From Pseudomonas sp. HMWF032 (lineage in GTDB: Bacteria; Pseudomonadota; Gammaproteobacteria; Pseudomonadales; Pseudomonadaceae), in contig NZ_QAIG01000008.1 of NCBI RefSeq assembly GCF_003060885.1, positions 347,904-411,903 on the forward strand: a stretch of 64,000 nucleotides of DNA, in the 5' to 3' direction. The position numbers were made by a program, and so were the translations under genes. Below the pieces are notes generated by a model. That model made no database searches, was not told the DNA's origin, and saw nothing but the letters and a program-made list of their open reading frames with translations. This document shows positions 46,538-55,810 of the stretch, piece after piece; the first letter of the stretch is position 1; every line of letters starts with the position of its first letter.

Positions 46538-48385
46538 GTGCCTGCACGCGCCGCCTCGCGCCGATTTCGTCATAGCCTCGGCGGGCTTTGCCTGCTGGCG
46601 CTGCTCCTACTTCCACTGCTGCATCTGTGGCCCGCCCTGAACGGGTTGAACAACGCCCACCTCGACTGGCTGATTCGCCAGCGCGCCGCCGAACAGACGC
46701 CCGACCCACGCCTGCTGCTGATAGATATCGACGATCTGAGCCTGCAAGTGCTGGCCGGTGAAGCCGGTAAATGGCCTTGGCCGCGCTCGCTGCACGGCGA
46801 ACTGCTGGAATACCTGCTCAGACAACAGCCCAAGGCCGTAGCCTTCGACATTCTGTTCAGCGAACCCGACCAGTTCAACCCGGACGCCGACAGCTACTTT
46901 GCCGAAGTGCTGCAACGCAGCTCCAACGTCTACCTCGCCGCTCTGGTCCAGCAAGCCGACGCAGGCAGCCAGCCGCCACTGCTGCGCGACTACCCTGCCC
47001 CCACCTGGCAAGCACCCGGGCAACGCGGCGCAGACGATCAACGCGGCCTACTCCTGCTGCCTAACGCCGTCCCCAGCGAGCTGTGGCGCCTGGGCAGCAT
47101 CAACTTTCGCCCGGATGCCGACGGCATCGGACGGCGTTATGAGCTGTACCGCAATTTTGCCGACTGGCGTCTGCCCAGCCTGCCTGCACGCATCGTGTAT
47201 GACCTGACCGGCGCCTTGCCGACGCAACAAAACCTGCTGCTGGACTGGCCCGGCACCAGCCGCTTGCCCTACCCACGCCTGCCCTATGCCGCCGTGCTGG
47301 CTGCCGCGCGCAATCAGGGCGAACCGCTGGCAGCCGAACAGTTCAAGGACCGCATCATCGTTATCGGCACCACCGCCGCCGGCCTGCATGACCTTCGCCC
47401 GACCCCGCTGGACACTCTCTATCCCGCGCCATTTATCCTGATGACAGCCATCGACAACCTGCTCAACAACAGCCAGTTGCACGAAGCCGACAGCTGGCTG
47501 GAAGTGCTCGGCCCGCTGCTGCTATTGCTCAGTCTGAGTGCATTGCTGCTGCGCGAGCAGCTACCGGCGGCCTTTGCCCTGAGCCTGTTAGGCAGCCTGA
47601 CACTGGTTGCCTGCAGCTACTGGCTGGCCTTGCAGGGCACGCTGCTCGGCGTAGTGCCCGGGCTGATCTGTCTGTGGCTGCTGCTGGCGACCGCGCTCGC
47701 GTTGTTCTACCTACGCCGGCGTCAGCAATTGCAGGACACCATTCGCCTGTTCAGCCGCTTTATGGACCCGGTGGTCGTCAACCAACTGGTATCGCGCGAC
47801 GACCCGGAAGCCTTGCTGGCGAGCAAGGAGTGCCAGCTAACCGTGCTGTTTTCCGATATCCGCAGCTTTACCACCCTCTCCGAGCAGCACACGCCAAGCG
47901 AAATCGTGCACCTGCTCGAAGGCTATTTCAGCAGCCAGGTCGAGGTGCTGTTCAAACACCAGGCGACCCTCGACAAGTTTATCGGCGACGCCATCATGGC
48001 ATTCTGGGGCGCACCGCTGGACAACCCGCAGCAAGCCGATCAAGCCATCCTCGCGGCGATGAAAATGCTGGATAACCTCGACGCCTTTCGCCGCGACTAC
48101 AACTGCCCGGATTTCGATATCGGCATTGGCCTGCACACGGGACCAGCGGTCGTCGGCCTGGTCGGCGCCAAGCAGCGCTATGACTACACTGCAATAGGCG
48201 ACACGGTGAACTTGGCCAGCCGCATCGAAGGGCTGACCAAGGGCCGCGCCCATCTGCTGATTTCTGCCGCCACCCGTGAGGCCTGCACACTTGATCTGGA
48301 CTTCGTGCCCCGGGGCGAACACCAGGTAAAAGGTCGCGCCGAAGCCGTAATGCTCTTTGAGCCGCGAAGGAGACATGATGAATAA
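46538..48385 (+). CDS. CHASE2-domain class III adenylate/guanylate cyclase (615 aa)
   Basis: Membrane signal protein. An N-terminal anchor (about 13-34) is followed by a periplasmic CHASE2 sensor (about 40-325: LLIDIDDLSLQVLAGEAGKWPW, AVAFDILFSEPD), then two or three TM helices (about 325-400) and a class III cyclase domain (about 430-600) with FSDIRSFTTLSE, KFIGDAIMAFWGAP and YTAIGDTVNLASR. The two metal-binding Asp residues are in place. It probably makes cAMP. A GTG start follows AGGAG. Its stop overlaps the start of the next gene. Confidence 0.92.
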   Translation: MPARAASRRFRHSLGGLCLLALLLLPLLHLWPALNGLNNAHLDWLIRQRAAEQTPDPRLLLIDIDDLSLQVLAGEAGKWPWPRSLHGELLEYLLRQQPKAVAFDILFSEPDQFNPDADSYFAEVLQRSSNVYLAALVQQADAGSQPPLLRDYPAPTWQAPGQRGADDQRGLLLLPNAVPSELWRLGSINFRPDADGIGRRYELYRNFADWRLPSLPARIVYDLTGALPTQQNLLLDWPGTSRLPYPRLPYAAVLAAARNQGEPLAAEQFKDRIIVIGTTAAGLHDLRPTPLDTLYPAPFILMTAIDNLLNNSQLHEADSWLEVLGPLLLLLSLSALLLREQLPAAFALSLLGSLTLVACSYWLALQGTLLGVVPGLICLWLLLATALALFYLRRRQQLQDTIRLFSRFMDPVVVNQLVSRDDPEALLASKECQLTVLFSDIRSFTTLSEQHTPSEIVHLLEGYFSSQVEVLFKHQATLDKFIGDAIMAFWGAPLDNPQQADQAILAAMKMLDNLDAFRRDYNCPDFDIGIGLHTGPAVVGLVGAKQRYDYTAIGDTVNLASRIEGLTKGRAHLLISAATREACTLDLDFVPRGEHQVKGRAEAVMLFEPRRRHDE

Positions 48386-48881
48386 AGGCCTCTGCAGTGC
48401 CCTTGCGGCGCTGATATTCAGTTTCTACGGATTCTCGGCGCTGGCCGAAGTACGCCAGGCGCAGACCTTGCAGGACAATACCCTGCGCGCCGACCCCAGC
48501 GCCTCGGCAGCCAGTGTCGGCCAGGTCGGCAAGCAGGCGCAGGTATTGGTACTGGAACGCCAGGGCGGTTGGTATCAGGTGGAAACCCCAAGCGGTCAAC
48601 GCGGTTGGCTGCCATTGCTCAGCCTGCGCTTTGCCAAGGATGCGCAAGCCAGCCGCAGCAATGACCTGGGCAGCCTGCTCAAACTCGGCAACCAGGCCTC
48701 CCCCGCCAGCGGCGTAGCCACCGGAATTCGCGGCATCAGCGACGAGGAATTGCGCAGCGGCAGTGCCGAGACCTCGGCCAGCGTGCAGAGCCTGGATGCC
48801 TTCGCCGCCAGCCCGAGTGAAGCGCGCAGCTTCGCCCAGCAAGGCGGCCTGCGCAGCCAGAACCTGCCCTACGCCCGCTAA
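48378..48881 (+). CDS. secreted bacterial SH3-domain protein (167 aa)
   Basis: Signal peptide (about 1-23, ending FSALA), then an SH3b domain (LQDNTLRADPSASAASVGQV, GGWYQVETPSGQRGWLP) at about 25-80, then a low-complexity Ser/Ala-rich tail. It should be periplasmic and may bind peptidoglycan. Of two tandem ATGs I use 48378, which has better spacing to AAGGAG. It overlaps the cyclase gene by 8 nt and precedes the M48 protease, suggesting a three-gene envelope unit. Confidence 0.85.
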   Translation: MNKGLCSALAALIFSFYGFSALAEVRQAQTLQDNTLRADPSASAASVGQVGKQAQVLVLERQGGWYQVETPSGQRGWLPLLSLRFAKDAQASRSNDLGSLLKLGNQASPASGVATGIRGISDEELRSGSAETSASVQSLDAFAASPSEARSFAQQGGLRSQNLPYAR

Positions 48882-48901
48882 CACGCCGCGAGGAGAGCGA
48901 T

Positions 48902-49789
48902 ATGCAAACTGCCACATTACTCAAGTGCGCCAGCCTGCTCGGCCTGATCGTCAGCCTCAGCGCCTGCCAAGGTCTGGAGGGTGTGCAGATTCAGGGCGTC
49001 GACCTGGGCAAATTGGCCAGCGCCGGCCAGCACCTGACCAACATGGGTCAGAAAAGCGTCGATGAAGAGCGGGTGATCGGGCAGAACACCGCCACCATCC
49101 TGCTGAGCAAAGCTGCAGTGCTGAACAATCCGCCGCTACAGGCCTACGTCAACCGCGTCGGCCTGTGGGTCGCCCAGCACAGCGAACGCCCCGACCTGCC
49201 CTGGCGCTTCGTCGTGCTCGACAGCCCACAAGTAGCCGCCTATGCAGCACCCGGCGGTTACGTATTCATCACCAGCGGCATGCTTACCCGGATGAACAGC
49301 GAGGCAGAACTGGCCGGCGTACTGGCCCACGAAGTGGCACATGTGGTGCAGCAACATCACCTCAAGGCCATTCAGCAACAGGCGCAAACCGGCTTGCTGG
49401 CCGACCTGGCCACCCTGGCCGTGCAAGCCAGCGCCGCCGACAAGGGCGGCAGCCAGGCCGGCGAGCTGACCGACCGTTTTACCCGCAGCGTCAGCGACCT
49501 CTACAGCCGCGGTTTAGACCGTGGTGATGAATACGAAGCCGATGCCATGGGCGCGGTAATCGCCACCCGCGCCGGCTATGACGCCTATGGCCTGGCTGGG
49601 GTGCTGCAGACACTGGGCACGACCCGCCAGGATGATGCGGCGCTGAGCAGCTTCCTCAAGGTGCATCCAGGCATTGATGACCGCCTGCAACGCCTGCAGC
49701 CGGTGTATCTGTACATCGAAACAACCGCCAGCGGTCCGACGCAGAGCCTCGACACCCGCTATCAGCAAGCGCTCAAAAGCAAGCGGTAA
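48902..49789 (+). CDS. M48-family metalloprotease lipoprotein (295 aa)
   Basis: Lipobox LSAC with C22 as the lipidated residue. Zinc motif HEVAH at 143-147 with the third ligand in the EYEADAMG motif about 70 residues later. Resembles LoiP/YcaL/BepA-type periplasmic proteases of the outer-membrane quality control kind, but without a TPR domain. It lies 20 nt after the SH3 gene with GAGGAGAG before the ATG. Probably acts on envelope proteins. Confidence 0.92.
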   Translation: MQTATLLKCASLLGLIVSLSACQGLEGVQIQGVDLGKLASAGQHLTNMGQKSVDEERVIGQNTATILLSKAAVLNNPPLQAYVNRVGLWVAQHSERPDLPWRFVVLDSPQVAAYAAPGGYVFITSGMLTRMNSEAELAGVLAHEVAHVVQQHHLKAIQQQAQTGLLADLATLAVQASAADKGGSQAGELTDRFTRSVSDLYSRGLDRGDEYEADAMGAVIATRAGYDAYGLAGVLQTLGTTRQDDAALSSFLKVHPGIDDRLQRLQPVYLYIETTASGPTQSLDTRYQQALKSKR

Positions 49790-49806
49790 AGGCAAGTAGC
49801 CATTTC

Positions 49807-49854
49807 AGAACCTGTTTTGGATCTCGCGAGCTAAAGCGAGACAAGGCAGGTTCT
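49807..49854. repeat. nested inverted repeat between convergent genes
   Basis: Outer arms AGAACCTG / CAGGTTCT and inner arms TCTCGC / GCGAGA. It reads almost the same from both sides and lies in the 64-nt gap between the M48 and HD-GYP genes, touching the stop of the latter. Possible bidirectional terminator or a dispersed Pseudomonas repeat. Confidence 0.55.
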
Positions 49855-51812
49855 CAGTGAGTGTGAGGATGTTCGCGGGTACACGAAGGCTCGTAATCAC
49901 ACACATGGTGACTGAACGGCGCTGTGGTATGTGAACCCGGCGGCCCCGTGACCTGAAAGCAGCGGTTGTTGATGAACAGCTGCACCAGCTCGGCGTCGAG
50001 CAAACCGCTCTGCGCTTCGCTCTTAAGAATATCCAACGCCCGCTCGAGTGGCATCGCCGGTTTGTAGGGCCGATCAGCAGCCGTCAGGGCGTCATAGATA
50101 TCGCAGATGGTCATGATCCGTGAAGCACAGGGAATCGCATCGCCGATCAGACCTTTGGGATAGCCACTGCCATCCAGCTTCTCATGATGCGCCCCGGCAA
50201 TGTGCGGTACACCCTGCAGATCCGGCGTCCAGGGAATCAGGCTGAGAAACTGCTGGGTGTGCACCACATGCCGCTCAATTTCTTCACGCTCGGCCTTAGT
50301 CAGGCTGCCCTTGCGCACCGCCAGGGCATTGAACTCGCCCTCACTGAGCAGGCTGACCAGGCAATTACCGGGCGCCTTGACCAATTCGCCCTGTACTTCC
50401 TGCAGGTGCTGAAAATCTCCCTCACTGAGCATGCTCGGCTCGTTCGCCTGAATGATGTTGTTCAGGTAACGCTCCAGCCGCTCGCATTCATAGGCCAGCT
50501 CGGCTTCCATTTGCAGGTGCCGCTCATCGCTCAGGCCACCCTGATGGCGGTAGGCATGCAGCATCTTGCGCAGGGTCTGGTTGCGCAGGTTTTCCTGGGC
50601 CAGGGCAACGCGATAACGCAGGTTTTCCAGCACCGGCTCGGCGAGCTTCTTGGCTTTTACCAGCACATGTTCGCGCACCCCAACCTTGCCGAAGTCATGC
50701 AGCAAGGCGGCGTAACGCAGCTCGCGCAAACCATCGACGCTTAGCGTCTGTTCGCGCAAACGCGAATCTGGGGCGTGGGGCAACTGGTTGGCCAAGGTCA
50801 GGCACAGTTCGGCCACTCGGAAGGAATGGCCACTGGTGGTCGGGTCACGCTGTTCGATGGCAAACACCGAAGCCTGCACAAAGCCATCGAACAATCGGCT
50901 GATGTCATCCAGCAATTGGCGATTTTCAATAGCCACCGCCGCCTGGCTGGCCAATGCACGCAAAGACACAGCGGTTTCTTGATCAAAAGCAATCAGCTCA
51001 GGCTCAAGCTGCTCGCTGCCCTTACGCTGGCGGTTGATAAACTCCAGCACACCGACCACTTCATGGCGATGGTTACGCATGGGGATCGCCAGGATCGACA
51101 TGGTGCGGTAGCCCATCTGCAGGTCGAAAGAGCGGTTGAAGCGGTACGGCGCATCGGCGGCAATCGCGTACACGTCCTCGATATTCAGCTCGGTGCTGGT
51201 CAGCGCAACGTACCCGGCAATCGAGGCTTTGCTCAGCGGCATGCGCTGGTCCTGAAAGCTGCTCTGGCTGAGCGTGCCGTTCTGCGTTAGCTTGAAGATC
51301 AACTGCGCCGGCGCATCCGGCCGGCGGCTGACCAGAAACAGCGAAGCGGCGTCGCTGTTGGACAAGCGGCGCCCTTCAATCAGGATTTTTTCCAGCAGGC
51401 GGTCCAGGTCACGTTCGGCTGATAGCGCCAAGCCGACGTCGACCAACTTGCTCAAGTCATCATGTTTGCCCGCCAAGGCGGCGGCCAACTGCTCGGTCTG
51501 ATGACGCAGGCTGTACTGCTCGCCGGCAAAACGCAGCAGTGCTGCCAGCGCCTCGACACTGGCGTGCGGCGGCAACGGCAATACGCCAGGCTGGTCCATG
51601 CAGCCTACCAAAATCGCGCCACAATCCAGCCAATCGGCCAGCGGCCGGAGTGCCAATAGCCGCTCGTCAAGCAGCACCAGCGCCAGTTCATCCGGCAACA
51701 GGTCAGGTGCATCAATCGGCTGCAAGCTCAGTGGGCACTGAACCAGGAGGTTATACAGGGGGTGTTCGCCAAGCGCATTGCTGTGGCCCAGCACAAGGCG
51801 GGAAGTGCCCAT
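49854..51812 (-). CDS. GAF/HD-GYP-domain protein, probable c-di-GMP phosphodiesterase (652 aa)
   Basis: Residues about 1-90 look like a degenerate receiver-type domain without a clear phospho-Asp pocket. A GAF domain spans about 120-300 (ILIEGRRLSNSDAASLFLV, RTMSILAIPMRN). The HD-GYP domain has HDFGKVG with the HD pair at 372-373 and HHEKLDGSGYPKG near 560. Between these two motifs is an unusually long charged helical insertion. The protein ends in a His/Cys-rich tail (SHHVCDYEPSCTREHPHTH). HD-GYP proteins degrade c-di-GMP; all key motifs are present. Start at 51812 with GAGGAC upstream. Confidence 0.9.
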   Translation of the reverse strand: MGTSRLVLGHSNALGEHPLYNLLVQCPLSLQPIDAPDLLPDELALVLLDERLLALRPLADWLDCGAILVGCMDQPGVLPLPPHASVEALAALLRFAGEQYSLRHQTEQLAAALAGKHDDLSKLVDVGLALSAERDLDRLLEKILIEGRRLSNSDAASLFLVSRRPDAPAQLIFKLTQNGTLSQSSFQDQRMPLSKASIAGYVALTSTELNIEDVYAIAADAPYRFNRSFDLQMGYRTMSILAIPMRNHRHEVVGVLEFINRQRKGSEQLEPELIAFDQETAVSLRALASQAAVAIENRQLLDDISRLFDGFVQASVFAIEQRDPTTSGHSFRVAELCLTLANQLPHAPDSRLREQTLSVDGLRELRYAALLHDFGKVGVREHVLVKAKKLAEPVLENLRYRVALAQENLRNQTLRKMLHAYRHQGGLSDERHLQMEAELAYECERLERYLNNIIQANEPSMLSEGDFQHLQEVQGELVKAPGNCLVSLLSEGEFNALAVRKGSLTKAEREEIERHVVHTQQFLSLIPWTPDLQGVPHIAGAHHEKLDGSGYPKGLIGDAIPCASRIMTICDIYDALTAADRPYKPAMPLERALDILKSEAQSGLLDAELVQLFINNRCFQVTGPPGSHTTAPFSHHVCDYEPSCTREHPHTH

Positions 51813-51921
51813 GATGGTTGTCCTCAGTCGCAGTTGCGTGACAGCAGTGCGACTGAGTATTGCACAGGGTTTAGCCGTTGCCTGGCCGTCCGGCGCATGC
51901 CGAACGGCCAGGTAAAACGAC

Positions 51922-53259
51922 TTAAGTAGCGGGCTGCAGCTGCATGCTTTGCTGCATTCTGACGGCATCGGCCACAAAGCAGCGCGAGGCTTGTAGCAAC
52001 GCCAGCATGGTCAGCATCAAGGCCACCGGGATCAGGTACATGGCATTGTGCAGGCCTACAGCCTTGAAGGTTTCATTCATCTCACTGGCGCCAGCGGCAA
52101 GCATTGCAGCCTGCGAGTAATGGTCCGACAGCATGCCCACGGCCACGGGCCCCAGACCACCACCAAGTAGATACAGACCCGCGAAGAACAAGGCCATGGC
52201 CGTTGCCCGCAGACGCGGTTCAATCACGTCCTGAATCGCGGTATAGACACAGGTGTAAAAGTTATAGGCAAACAGCCAGCCAATGCTGAACAGTGCAACA
52301 AACAAGGCAATTTCAATCCGCCCCGCCACCAGCGCATACCCTGTAGCCAGTGCGGCAACCAGCATACTCAGGGCCGCAAACAGCAAGCGGCCGGCCTGCC
52401 AGCGCTGGTGGATCTTGTCCGCCAACCAGCCGCCCAGTGTCAGACCAACCAGCCCCGTCAAGCCGACGATAACCCCAGTGGCCATTGCCGCCTGCTCCAG
52501 CGGCATCAGGAAGTAGCGTTGCAGCATCGGCACCATGAACGAATTGCAGGCATAGGTGGCGAAGTTGAAGGCCAGGCCGGCCATCACCAACCACCAGAAT
52601 GTGCGAATCGCCAGCACCTTACGCAGGGGTTTTTCCACCGGCGTGGTGCGCGACTGCACCAGCTCCGCCGCACCGCGCTTGGGCTCTTTGATAAAGAACA
52701 TAAACAGCGCCAGGATCAGCCCCGGCACCGCCGCAATAAAGAAGGGCGCGCGCCAGCTGTCGAACGCCTTGACCATCGCACCGATGGTGAAGAACGCCAG
52801 CAGCAGGCCAATCGGCAGGCCGAGCATAAAGATGCCCATAGCCCGCGCACGCTTGTGCGCCGGAAACAGATCGCCGATCAGCGAGTTGGCAGCAGGCGCA
52901 TAGCTGGCCTCACCGATGCCAACCCCCATGCGAATCAGCAGAAAACTCCAGAAGTTCCAGGCCAGGCCATTCACAGCCGTCAACCCACTCCATACCGCCA
53001 GTCCCCAGCCCATGATTTTGCGCCGCGCACCAGTGTCCGCCATCCGCCCCAGCGGAACACCGGCAATCGCATAGACAATGGTAAAGGCGGTACCGATCAA
53101 GCCCAGCTGCAGGTCACTGAGATGCCATTCCATGCGGATCGGCTCGATGATGATCGCTGGAATGGTGCGATCAAAGAAATTGAACAAATTGGCCAGAAAG
53201 AGCAGAAACAGAATGCGCCAGGCATTCGCTGCTTGTTGAGACTGCTGCATGGGATCCAT
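51922..53259 (-). CDS. major facilitator superfamily transporter, spinster type (445 aa)
   Basis: Twelve hydrophobic segments; first-helix FLANLFNFFDRTIPAIII, the loop 2-3 motif GVPLGRMADTGARRKIMGWG, and a second-half GWLADKIHQR. The RxGVGIGEASYAPAANSLI segment is typical of spinster-like MFS. Substrate unknown; such proteins in bacteria may export lipids, sugars or organic acids. The start has a weak SD; a second ATG three codons in is possible. About 300 nt upstream, to the tubulin-like gene, holds nothing I recognise. Confidence 0.88.
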   Translation of the reverse strand: MDPMQQSQQAANAWRILFLLFLANLFNFFDRTIPAIIIEPIRMEWHLSDLQLGLIGTAFTIVYAIAGVPLGRMADTGARRKIMGWGLAVWSGLTAVNGLAWNFWSFLLIRMGVGIGEASYAPAANSLIGDLFPAHKRARAMGIFMLGLPIGLLLAFFTIGAMVKAFDSWRAPFFIAAVPGLILALFMFFIKEPKRGAAELVQSRTTPVEKPLRKVLAIRTFWWLVMAGLAFNFATYACNSFMVPMLQRYFLMPLEQAAMATGVIVGLTGLVGLTLGGWLADKIHQRWQAGRLLFAALSMLVAALATGYALVAGRIEIALFVALFSIGWLFAYNFYTCVYTAIQDVIEPRLRATAMALFFAGLYLLGGGLGPVAVGMLSDHYSQAAMLAAGASEMNETFKAVGLHNAMYLIPVALMLTMLALLQASRCFVADAVRMQQSMQLQPAT

Positions 53260-53558
53260 CTCTAATTGTTTTTATCGAAACACGTCAGCGGCTATAAGCC
53301 GGTACCGCATCCAGCACCTGCGGGGGCAATCTAGAGCCTCCCGCTAGGGCTGTCTGTGACTATTTGTGGCGTGTATGCAGGGTAATCGACACACCCGCCG
53401 ACAGCGGCGTCACAGCGTGTTTGTAAAAACTCGATGGAACACCAAGTAAAACCATGCAAGAGCGCGAGAATTTCCATTTTTCATGCTACAAACAAGCCTA
53501 GCGAGCGCAATGTGGCCATTTGCCCCTCTAACCCTGTTAGCCGCCGGACTGTCTCCAA

Positions 53559-55763
53559 ATGAAAACAAAAAAAGACGCTGTGACCTCCCCCGCGACCGAA
53601 GCCACTCTGGCTGACCTGGCAGATACCTTACTTCCTCCTCTTGAGCCGCGCCCTTCTAGCGCGCCACGGGTGCCGGTCAGCATCGACAACAGCGGCGAGC
53701 AGTACATGTATTTCACCGAGCGCGACATTGATCGCATTCTCGACAACCTCGACGGTTTGCGCAGCCTGGTGTTTCCACCGGTGCCGCACGATGAGGAACA
53801 CGACCGCCGGGTGCAGCACTTCCCGTCGGTATGCCTGATTGGCCTGGGCCGCTGTGGCTCGAACATCGCGCTGGATGTCGCCTCGCTGGTCTACAACGCG
53901 CGACAGTTCTACCTGAGCGAATTCAATAATGAAGAGAAGACTGTCACCGAGCAGGATTTCCGCCCTACCCGCTGGATCCGCAGCAATTTGCTGCGTGCAC
54001 CGAGCAAGGACAGCAAGCCGGTCTTTCTGATCGAGCCGCTGGTGATGCTCGGCGACCTGGACAAGGACATTGAGGGCCGCATCCGTTTTTCACGCAAGGG
54101 TGAAACCAGCGGCTTCCTCAGCGACTACAGCAAGATGAAGATCATGGACCTCTCCGAAGTCCATGCGGGCGGTGCCGGTAACGCGCCGATCCTCGGCCAG
54201 TACCTGGCCAAGATCATCCTCAATAAGGATACCCAGCGCTTCACCAATGAAGACTGGAAATTTATCCACAGTTATCTGATCGACTCCTGCGGCATCAAGG
54301 CCAACCAGTCCCGGCTTTACTTCTACATCTTCAGTGCCGGCGGCGGTACCGGTTCAGGCATGGCATCGGAGTTTGGCCTGGCTCAGCAATTTGCCTACAT
54401 GAGCAAGACCTTCGACACCAAAATTTTTGATGACAGCCCGGAGAATCGCGACCACAGCTTCGTCTTCGAGCCAATTTTCACCAGCGGCATCTGTATCCTG
54501 CCGAACATCTCCGACCAGCGCAGCGAGATGTCCGAGGCCCTGCATATCAACGCCGGGCGACTCTTGTGCAAATACCTCGCTGAAGAATGGGATTTTTCCT
54601 ACAACTTCGATAATGAAGAAAACAGCGAAGAAAGCGTGATGCGCCGCATCCGCCCGTGGAACGCGATGATGCTGATTTCCAACGACATCATGCGTTACGC
54701 CGAAGAAAGTGATGATGGCAATATCCAGAATATTGATGTCAATGCCATGGAACGTCACGCCAACCAATACATCTCGCAGCAGATTTTCAACATCCTTACC
54801 GCCCAGGCGGTCACCACTGACTACGACCAGAACTACTTCCGTCGCGCCGGCATCGACATCGGTGAAACCATCCGCCTGGATGCCAATGACCTGTTCATGA
54901 GTCTGGCCGGCCCTGTGGCAGTGGCCTATGCCGAATCAGTGGTACCCGAGCAAAGCACTGCGGCACTGGACAAGTTCCGCGTGCTGGATAAAGAACCGTC
55001 GCGCCTGAATATCGATGACCTGTTTTTCCGCTCCATCGACCTGCCACACTTCAACAAGGTCACCCAGGCCATCGAGGGTATCAGCCTGCTACCCATCGAA
55101 TCCAAACGCTACCGTGCGGCGCTGGATGAGTACAAGAAGTCCAATTTCGATGCAGCAAAACTCAGTGACCTGCACTTTTTCAAAAATTGCTCTTCGGTTG
55201 TGTCAATCGTCTCACTGCCAAAGGACTACAAACTCTCCTATATGGATCTGAACCGGCTCAAGACCCACCTCAACAGCCTGTTCCCCAACACCACCCTGAA
55301 ACGTTACGCCTTGGTAATTGGCGCGTCGGCCAACTTGTCGTTGACCACGTTGATCGTCAAGAGTCCGTGCCTGTCGGACGACTTCCTGACCCTGATCGTG
55401 GCCTTTATCAAACGCTGCTTCGCGCGCGACCCACACCGTTTCGACGACAGCCTGGACAACGCCATTCTTGACTTCATCATGAGCGAGGAGTTCGACGAAG
55501 TTCGGGTTGACGCCATGCTTAACGAGTTTGAGAACCCGGCAAAAATTCTCGACACCAACTGGTATGCGATCAAACCGATGTATGAGAAAAAGTACCGCGA
55601 ACTGATCCATGACCAGGACAAGTTTGTGTCGATCAACGATATCCGCCTCTCGCGTGAAAGCGTGAAGAAGGCAATCAAGTACCTGCGCGAGATCTATCGC
55701 CATCGCATCGGCAAGACCCGGGTCATCTCGCTTAACAAGTACGCTGACGATAAGCCCGACTGA
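53559..55763 (+). CDS. divergent tubulin/FtsZ-like GTPase family protein (734 aa)
   Basis: A large soluble protein with a tubulin-type nucleotide fold: GLGRCGSN at 95-102 where FtsZ has its first glycine loop, AGGAGN at 203-208, and the tubulin signature GGGTGSG at 261-267 (in FYIFSAGGGTGSGMAS). It is about twice the length of FtsZ, with a ~90-residue N-terminal extension and a long C-terminal region lacking the FtsZ tail. It resembles a family annotated as tubulin-like in Pfam. No partner gene is evident; the next gene is convergent. Function unknown to me. The ATG lacks a strong SD. Confidence 0.85.
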   Translation: MKTKKDAVTSPATEATLADLADTLLPPLEPRPSSAPRVPVSIDNSGEQYMYFTERDIDRILDNLDGLRSLVFPPVPHDEEHDRRVQHFPSVCLIGLGRCGSNIALDVASLVYNARQFYLSEFNNEEKTVTEQDFRPTRWIRSNLLRAPSKDSKPVFLIEPLVMLGDLDKDIEGRIRFSRKGETSGFLSDYSKMKIMDLSEVHAGGAGNAPILGQYLAKIILNKDTQRFTNEDWKFIHSYLIDSCGIKANQSRLYFYIFSAGGGTGSGMASEFGLAQQFAYMSKTFDTKIFDDSPENRDHSFVFEPIFTSGICILPNISDQRSEMSEALHINAGRLLCKYLAEEWDFSYNFDNEENSEESVMRRIRPWNAMMLISNDIMRYAEESDDGNIQNIDVNAMERHANQYISQQIFNILTAQAVTTDYDQNYFRRAGIDIGETIRLDANDLFMSLAGPVAVAYAESVVPEQSTAALDKFRVLDKEPSRLNIDDLFFRSIDLPHFNKVTQAIEGISLLPIESKRYRAALDEYKKSNFDAAKLSDLHFFKNCSSVVSIVSLPKDYKLSYMDLNRLKTHLNSLFPNTTLKRYALVIGASANLSLTTLIVKSPCLSDDFLTLIVAFIKRCFARDPHRFDDSLDNAILDFIMSEEFDEVRVDAMLNEFENPAKILDTNWYAIKPMYEKKYRELIHDQDKFVSINDIRLSRESVKKAIKYLREIYRHRIGKTRVISLNKYADDKPD

Positions 55764-55774
55764 CGCACCACAAC

Positions 55775-55801
55775 CGGCAACCCGGGCCACTCGGGTTGCC
55801 G
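55775..55801. terminator. hairpin between convergent genes
   Basis: Perfect 10-bp stem (CGGCAACCCG / CGGGTTGCCG) with a 7-nt loop, in the 47-nt gap between the tubulin-like gene and the hyi gene. It lacks a long T-run but is well placed for both. Confidence 0.65.
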
Positions 55802-55810
55802 ATACTCAAA

